Shown one piece after another: positions 59,732 through 64,000 of a stretch of 64,000 nucleotides of DNA. The notes under the pieces were generated by a model, which searched no databases, was not told where the DNA came from, and saw only the letters and a program-made list of their open reading frames with translations. The stretch covers positions 2,666,001-2,730,000 of the forward strand of contig NZ_CP195847.1 of NCBI RefSeq assembly GCF_051513965.1. Reading direction: 5' to 3'. The position numbers and the translations under genes are program-made. How positions within the stretch are numbered: position 1 is the first letter of the stretch; each line of letters opens with the position of its first letter. This DNA comes from Paramicrobacterium sp051513965. GTDB lineage: Bacteria > Actinomycetota > Actinomycetes > Actinomycetales > Microbacteriaceae.

Positions 59732-60969
59732 GCGACGGCTCCTTCCGTGAGGTGCGGGGCGAGAGAGGGTCGGGCGAGGCTAAACGGCTCGGCCGGGATG
59801 CCTGGCTCGCGCCCGGCGTACAGGTCGGCGACCAGGTCTGCGGTCGAAATCGACAGCCCGATGCCGGCGCCCTCGTGACCGGTCGCGTGCCAGAGTCCCG
59901 GCAGGCGGTGGTCCGGCCCGATGACGGGCAGGTGGTCGGGCATGAACGGGCGGAACCCGCCGTACGCGCGCATCACGCTCGCGTCGCGGAGGAAGGGGAA
60001 GACCCGCGTCGACTTGGCGGCGATCTCCGCGATCACCTCGGCACGGATGCGAGGGTCGAAGCCGATCTGCTCGCGGCTCGAACCGATGAGAACGGTGCCG
60101 GCCGCGGTGGACTCGATGACGCTCGAGGTCTGGAGGGCGGCATCGTTCGACTGCGTCGCCCCGAAGTAGTCGCCGTCGTACACCTTGTGGAAGATGCGAT
60201 GCGGCATGCGCGTAGTCACGAGCACAACGCCGCGGCGCGGACGCACGGGCAGGCTCACGCCGAGACGGCTCGCGACCTCCGCGCCCCAGGGTCCGGCGGC
60301 GTTGATGACGGATGCCGCGGTCACGTCGCCCCGCGTCGTGCGCACGCCCGTGAGACGTCGTCCGGCGGCATCCTTCTGCATGAGACGGTCTCCAGCGTGT
60401 CCGTCGTACAGGCCTCCGAGAACCTCGACGCTGCAGCGCACCTCGACTCCGGCGCGACGCGCGGAGGCGAGAAGCGCCTCGGTCGCGATGACCGGCTGCA
60501 CCTGGGAGTCCTGCGGGTAGGCGACGGCCGCCGTAATCGCGGGGTTGATGTGCGGTTCGAGCTTCAGCGCCTCGTCGAGGTCGATGATCTGCGCGTCGAC
60601 GCTGGCCTCGGCCTGGCTGCGCGCGAAGTCCTTGAGGGGCTCTGCGCCCTGCTCGGTCGTCGCGACGACGACGCCGCCCTTGCGTTCGAATTCGATGTCC
60701 GGAAAGTCGGGGCCGAGCTCATCGCGGAGCTCTGCGGCCAGCTCGACCCAGCGGCGGTTCGCGTGAAGAGCGAGTTCGAGCTCGAAGCCCGGTGCCTTGT
60801 CGGAGACGAGCAGGTTCCCCTCACCTTGCGCGCTTGTTCCGGAGACGGCTGCGCCGCGTTCGAGCACGACGACGCGCTGACCTTCACGGCCGAGCGCGCG
60901 GGCGATGGCTGCACCGACGATGCCGGCGCCGATGACGACGACGTCTGCCGTCGTGCGCTCGTCGCTCAT
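59728..60969 (-). CDS. D-hydroxyproline dehydrogenase, catalytic DAO-type FAD subunit
   Basis: A 413-residue FAD amine oxidoreductase (HcnC / sarcosine oxidase beta family). The FAD motif GAGIVGAAIARALGREG is near residue 14. Substrate-site segments are AYPQDSQVQP and YGGFRPFMPDHLPVIGP, and the FAD-closing motif is ATGHEGAGIGLS. It should oxidise cis-4-hydroxy-D-proline to pyrroline-4-hydroxy-2-carboxylate. It is the first gene of the operon; a GAGGAGGG lies before the ATG and a GntR-type dyad further upstream. Confidence 0.9.
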   Translation of the reverse strand: MSDERTTADVVVIGAGIVGAAIARALGREGQRVVVLERGAAVSGTSAQGEGNLLVSDKAPGFELELALHANRRWVELAAELRDELGPDFPDIEFERKGGVVVATTEQGAEPLKDFARSQAEASVDAQIIDLDEALKLEPHINPAITAAVAYPQDSQVQPVIATEALLASARRAGVEVRCSVEVLGGLYDGHAGDRLMQKDAAGRRLTGVRTTRGDVTAASVINAAGPWGAEVASRLGVSLPVRPRRGVVLVTTRMPHRIFHKVYDGDYFGATQSNDAALQTSSVIESTAAGTVLIGSSREQIGFDPRIRAEVIAEIAAKSTRVFPFLRDASVMRAYGGFRPFMPDHLPVIGPDHRLPGLWHATGHEGAGIGLSISTADLVADLYAGREPGIPAEPFSLARPSLAPHLTEGAVA

Positions 60970-60990
60970 GCTGCCCTCCTCGTCGTGAGC

Positions 60991-61016
60991 CCTGTCATAT
61001 GTAATATGTCACACAT
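60991..61016. promoter_or_regulatory. candidate GntR/FadR-type operator of the hydroxyproline operon
   Basis: TGTCATATGTAATATGTCACACA at 60992 onward holds a CATAT-GTA-ATATG dyad (60995-61007), in AT-rich DNA 25-50 bases before the operon start at 60969. On the minus strand TATTAC within it could serve as -10 box, so binding would block transcription. The FadR-type GntR gene at 61553-62233 is the obvious regulator. Confidence 0.45.
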
Positions 61017-61131
61017 TCTAGAAAATGAAAAGTGCATTCGCGCTCATCCCCCACCTCATCCCCCGCTCGCTCCCCGTCTCATCTCCGCCCGCGTCCCCCG
61101 CTCACTCCCCACCGCGCTATTTGTTCGGGCT

Positions 61132-61243
61132 TGCGCTACAGGAATTCCTGTAGCGCAGTGCCGCTTCTGTAGCGCGGTCCCGTTTGTGTAGCGCGGTCCC
61201 GTTTGTGTAGCGCGGTTCCATTTGTGTAGCGCACCGGTTCTGC
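61132..61243. repeat. 26-bp perfect palindrome merging into five 19-bp tandem repeats
   Basis: Bases 61132-61157 form an uninterrupted 26-base palindrome centred on GGAATTCC. Its right half supplies the start of five tandem units beginning TGTAGCGC at 61149, 61168, 61187, 61206 and 61225, each 19 bases long. Units 2 and 3 are identical (TGTAGCGCGGTCCCGTTTG) and the outer ones diverge. Confidence 0.9.
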
Positions 61244-61312
61244 GGCAACCCGCCGGCGCGGTCTGCCGCGCCCGAATGCCCGCCCTCCGTGCCCGTCGCA
61301 TCCGTTGACCGA

Positions 61313-61358
61313 CGTCAAAAGTGGTCACGTTTTCCGTCGTTTCGTAGCCATTATTGAC
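61313..61358. repeat. palindromic repeat, copy 3 (degenerate)
   Basis: Left arm ACGTCAAAAGTGG (61312-61324) and right arm GCCATTATTGACAG (61347-61360) are related to the dyads at 15460 and 26370, with two mismatches over 11 core bases. A G-rich asymmetric stretch follows, as for the other copies. Confidence 0.65.
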
Positions 61359-61552
61359 AGGTGCTCCTTTCGGCGCGGGACGTGGCACGGCAGGACGGCA
61401 CCGAACGAGACGGAGCGGCACGGGACGCGGGACGCGACCGCACCGAACGCGGGCGGGGCCGGGCGACGGCGCGGGCGGGGCCCGGCGGGAACGAACGGGT
61501 GACGGATGCGGCGCGCACACGCGCGTCGGGTCCGGCGCGCGCCCGCGCGACG

Positions 61553-62233
61553 CTACGCGTCCGCGGACTCCTCGCCCTTGCCAGACCACCAGCCGAGCGT
61601 GTGGTGGATGTGCCGACTCATGAGGTCACGTGCTCCCTCCTGGTCTCCCGCCGCGAGAAGATCCAGCAGGTCGAGGTGCTCCGCTGCGGACTCCGCGAGA
61701 CGATCGGTGTTGATCATCGACGCGAGACCCACGAGCCTGGTGCGCGACCTCAGATCGGCCACGACCTCGGCGAGGACGTGGTTGCCGAGCATCCTCGTCA
61801 AAGTCATGTGGAAGCTGTGGTCCGACTGCAGATAGGTGGCGAGATCGCCGCCCTCCGCGCCGGACACGATCGCGTTCGCGATCGCCCGCATCTCCTCGAG
61901 CCGATCGTTCGGAAACACTCCCGCGAGGTCATACATCGCCGGCGGTTCGAGCATCTGACGCACCGTGACGATGTCGGCCAGACCCTCTTCGCTCACGTGC
62001 GTGACGCGGAACCCCTTGTTGCGCACCGGCTCCACGAACCCGCGTTTGACGAGCCCGAGCATCGCCTCACGAACGGGCGTCGCCGACACCCCGAACTTGC
62101 CTGCGAGGGTCGGCACCGTGAGCAGCTCTCCCGGCGCCAGCTCTCCGGAGATGATGCCGGTCGACAGCATCTGCTGCACGTAATCGCGCAGGCTCGACTG
62201 CTGCGGCACCGGCTGGATGGCACTCGTCGTCAT
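61553..62233 (-). CDS. GntR family regulator (FadR/VanR-type), likely controls hydroxyproline genes
   Basis: A 226-residue regulator. The N-terminal wHTH (LRDYVQQMLSTGIISGELAPGELLTVPTLAGKFGVSATPVREAMLGL) is followed by a helical FCD effector domain with likely metal-site residues (DHSFHMTLTRMLGNH, then HLDLLDLL and SRHIHHTL). Start 62233 (MTTSAIQP) is the domain-fitting one. It lies 13 bases after the aminopeptidase gene and upstream of the hydroxyproline operon in the same direction. A dyad before that operon is a plausible target. Confidence 0.88.
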   Translation of the reverse strand: MTTSAIQPVPQQSSLRDYVQQMLSTGIISGELAPGELLTVPTLAGKFGVSATPVREAMLGLVKRGFVEPVRNKGFRVTHVSEEGLADIVTVRQMLEPPAMYDLAGVFPNDRLEEMRAIANAIVSGAEGGDLATYLQSDHSFHMTLTRMLGNHVLAEVVADLRSRTRLVGLASMINTDRLAESAAEHLDLLDLLAAGDQEGARDLMSRHIHHTLGWWSGKGEESADA

Positions 62234-62246
62234 GCGGACTGTCTCC

Positions 62247-63695
62247 TTAAGAGTCTTCCGCGCCCAGGTGTTCGGCCGCCCACGCTTCGACCCCGTCGGC
62301 GCTGATGGGGATCGAATCGGAGAGAACCTCAGACGCGTCCTTGGTGACCAAGATATCGTCTTCGAGGCGCACCCCGATGCCACGGAGCTCCGGAGGCACG
62401 GTCTCGTCGAAGGCGTGGAAGTACAGCCCCGGTTCGACCGTGAGCACCATTCCGTCGGCGAGTTCAGCACCCTGGTAGGCGTCGTACTGGGCTCGGGCGC
62501 AGTCGTGCACGTCGAGTCCGAGGTGGTGTCCGACCCCGCACACGATGTAGCGGCGGTGGTGCTGGCCGCGGTCGCTCAGCGCTTCGTCGACCGAGACGGG
62601 CAGGAGCCCCCAGTCGTCGAGCCCGCGCGCGAGGATCTCCATCATGACGACGTGGAAGTCGCTGAACCTGCCGCCCGGCCGAACGGCGTCGAGGCCGGCA
62701 CGGTGGGCTTTCTCGACGAGGTCGTGCACCTGGCGCTGCGCGGGCGAGAACCGCCCGGAGACCGGAACGGTCCGTGTGACGTCGGCCGTGTAATAGGTGC
62801 GGCCTTCCACACCCATGTCGAGCAGAAGCGCGTCACCCTCGGTGACCTCGCCGTCGCACCGCACCCAGTGCAGGATGGGCGCGTGCGAGCCGCTCCCCAC
62901 GATCGTGGAGTACCCGGGCCCGTTGCCGCGTGTGCGGGCGTGCCGGTCGAAGGTGCCCTGCAGCCACCGCTCGCCTCCCCCGGCGACGGCGCGCGGAATC
63001 TCGCGCACGACCGCGGCGAACCCGTCCATCGTGTCGTCGACGGCGCGGCGCAGCTGGGCGATCTCCCACGCGTCCTTGAACATGCGCAGTTCCGACAGCA
63101 CGCGTTCGAGGTCGGGGGATGCCGGCACGCCGGCGTACCCGGCCGGAAGCGTTGCGGTGTCCAGGCGACCGGCGACGTCGCTCGACGCGGCATCCGCAAT
63201 GTCGTTCTCGAGCTGGCGGCGCCCTCGCACCTCGATGTCGAGCGCGCGCGACCAGTCCTCGAGGGAGGGCGCGGGCCCCACCCAGAGCTCGCCGTGCGCG
63301 GCGTCTCCGAAGAAGTTCGTGTCGCCCGGGTAGGCGGGCTCGGGCACGTACAGCACGGCGTCGTGCCCACCGGTGCGCGGCGTCATCACGACGACGGCGT
63401 CCTCCGCGGGGCAGCCCGTGAGCCACAGGAACCCGCTGTCGGGGCGGAAGTCGTAGGCGGTGTCGTTCGCCCGCGTCGGGGCGGTGCCCGAGAACACGAC
63501 GATGGTGCGGTCGGGTAGTTGGGCGCTCAGCCGGTCGCGATGCTGGGCGGATGCCTCGGCGATGCCGGGCTCGGTGGTCGGCGTGCGGTCAGGCGTCGCC
63601 CATCCCTCGCCCATGAACCGGGTGAAGGCGTCGATCTGCGTCAGGCGCGGCATGCGGGGGTCGCTGCCCCGCGGCATCGATGCGGACTTGCTCAT
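62247..63695 (-). CDS. aminopeptidase P family protein (M24B, Xaa-Pro aminopeptidase)
   Basis: A 482-residue metallopeptidase. The N-terminal AMP_N domain shows SAQLPDRTIVVFSGTAPTRANDTAYDFRPDSGFLWLTG; the C-terminal pita-bread domain has the two-metal ligands LLLDMGVEGRTYYTADVTRT (Asp, Asp), GVGHHLGLDVHDC (His), TVEPGLYF and GVRLEDDILVT (Glu, Glu). It removes residues N-terminal to proline, fitting release of proline or hydroxyproline from collagen peptides encoded next door. It overlaps the upstream hydrolase gene by 4 bases. Confidence 0.92.
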   Translation of the reverse strand: MSKSASMPRGSDPRMPRLTQIDAFTRFMGEGWATPDRTPTTEPGIAEASAQHRDRLSAQLPDRTIVVFSGTAPTRANDTAYDFRPDSGFLWLTGCPAEDAVVVMTPRTGGHDAVLYVPEPAYPGDTNFFGDAAHGELWVGPAPSLEDWSRALDIEVRGRRQLENDIADAASSDVAGRLDTATLPAGYAGVPASPDLERVLSELRMFKDAWEIAQLRRAVDDTMDGFAAVVREIPRAVAGGGERWLQGTFDRHARTRGNGPGYSTIVGSGSHAPILHWVRCDGEVTEGDALLLDMGVEGRTYYTADVTRTVPVSGRFSPAQRQVHDLVEKAHRAGLDAVRPGGRFSDFHVVMMEILARGLDDWGLLPVSVDEALSDRGQHHRRYIVCGVGHHLGLDVHDCARAQYDAYQGAELADGMVLTVEPGLYFHAFDETVPPELRGIGVRLEDDILVTKDASEVLSDSIPISADGVEAWAAEHLGAEDS

Positions 63696-64000
63696 CTCTT
63701 CCCTTCCGTGCGCAGCGGGCCACCGAATTCGGCGACCATCTCGCGCAGTCTCGGCACGACCCGCTCGGAGCCGATGCCGTCGTGTTCGTATTCGTTCGTC
63801 ACCCAGGCACGGGCGTTGCCGACCCGGCTGGCGGTGTCGAGTTGCAGTCCCGAGTCGACGTACATGTCGTCGAAGTACACGGCCGCGGCCAGCGGAACCT
63901 CGTTGCTCGCGAGCCGGTCGAGGTCGTAGAGCGGAGCCCAGTCGGTCTTGCGGGCGAGCAGCTTGACGGCAGCCCTGAACGGCTTCAGCAGCCGGATCTC
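63692..64000 (-). CDS. prolyl aminopeptidase-like alpha/beta hydrolase (S33), C-terminal part
   Basis: The frame is open to the window edge and covers the last 102 residues. PLAAAVYFDDMYVDSGLQLD and ARAWVTNEYEHDGIGSER are characteristic of actinobacterial proline iminopeptidases: the Asp of the catalytic triad lies in the DDMYV region, the His in NEYEHDG. The nucleophile part is outside the window. It is co-transcribed with aminopeptidase P (4-base overlap), making a pair that trims Xaa-Pro and Pro-Xaa bonds. Confidence 0.8.
   Translation of the reverse strand, partial: EIRLLKPFRAAVKLLARKTDWAPLYDLDRLASNEVPLAAAVYFDDMYVDSGLQLDTASRVGNARAWVTNEYEHDGIGSERVVPRLREMVAEFGGPLRTEGKR

Larger units (their letters stand above)
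60970..61552. other. 583-base intergenic region with operator, tandem repeats and palindromes
   Basis: No convincing gene. From the left: a GntR-type dyad (60991-61016), a C/T-rich stretch, a 26-base palindrome with five 19-base repeats (61132-61243), a degenerate GTCAAAAGTGGC dyad (61313-61358), and a strand-asymmetric G-rich stretch (about 61371-61550). A frame at 61056-61589 on the minus strand only translates the repeats. Confidence 0.7.

Noticed and set aside
61056..61589. A 177-codon minus-strand frame over the tandem repeats
   Set aside because: Its middle is just the translated 19-base repeats and the remainder is Arg/Pro-rich; no start signal or family.
1..64000. tRNA, rRNA, insertion sequences, prophage or integrase genes
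   Set aside because: I looked for tRNA T-loop words, transposase DDE motifs and integrase motifs by eye and found none; a covariance-model scan would be decisive.

Overview
The window is high-GC DNA with dense, mostly short-gapped operons, actinobacterial Shine-Dalgarno sites and ATGA/GTGA start-stop overlaps. The gene set (DUF222/HNH endonuclease, DUF421, DUF5701, GntR/LacI chimera, Tat-dependent lyase) and a striking preference for the heptamer GGATGCC/GGCATCC suggest a Microbacteriaceae-type actinobacterium; this is inference from sequence alone. I saw no rRNA, tRNA, CRISPR array, phage or insertion sequence.

Left third (1-29.9 kb): mainly core and stress functions. In order: the end of a membrane transporter followed by a Cys-Cys-terminated small protein and an ArsA/Get3-like ATPase; an FAD-Rieske oxidoreductase; small membrane proteins; hemerythrin; a YbdK-type ligase; a class II glutamine amidotransferase; ChaB; a formylglycine-generating enzyme (FGE); OsmC; a C69-like secreted hydrolase; PepN; an IclR-controlled operon DUF1177-NCS1 permease-M20 peptidase-peptidase E; PAP2; an ECF sigma-Ogt-Tag-HAD DNA-alkylation repair run; and MgtC.

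Centre (29.9-46.6 kb): a glycosaminoglycan-utilisation locus. It contains a Tat-exported PL8 chondroitinase-type lyase, a lipoprotein binding protein with two sugar ABC permeases (no ATPase gene), four Cys-type sulfatases without signal peptides, a DUF2264 putative uronyl hydrolase, a Gfo/Idh/MocA oxidoreductase and a GntR-LacI chimeric regulator. The layout implies extracellular cleavage, import of still-sulfated unsaturated oligosaccharides, and desulfation in the cytoplasm. The sulfatases need the Cys-to-formylglycine maturation that the FGE at 9-10 kb can supply.

Right part (46.8-64 kb): an OsmC-SSS symporter pair, a frameshifted DUF222/HNH gene, two paired exported proteins, a MetE-like methyltransferase, and then a complete trans-4-hydroxyproline catabolic operon on the minus strand (three-subunit D-hydroxyproline dehydrogenase, pyrroline-hydroxycarboxylate deaminase, hydroxyproline 2-epimerase, ketoglutarate semialdehyde dehydrogenase). 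It is preceded by a FadR-type GntR regulator, an Xaa-Pro-type aminopeptidase and a prolyl-aminopeptidase-like hydrolase. Taken together, 30-64 kb looks like a toolkit for animal connective tissue: chondroitin-type glycans plus collagen-derived hydroxyproline peptides.

Intergenic spaces carry several strong palindromic and tandem elements, including a dispersed dyad found three times, each copy beside a strand-asymmetric GC-only stretch.
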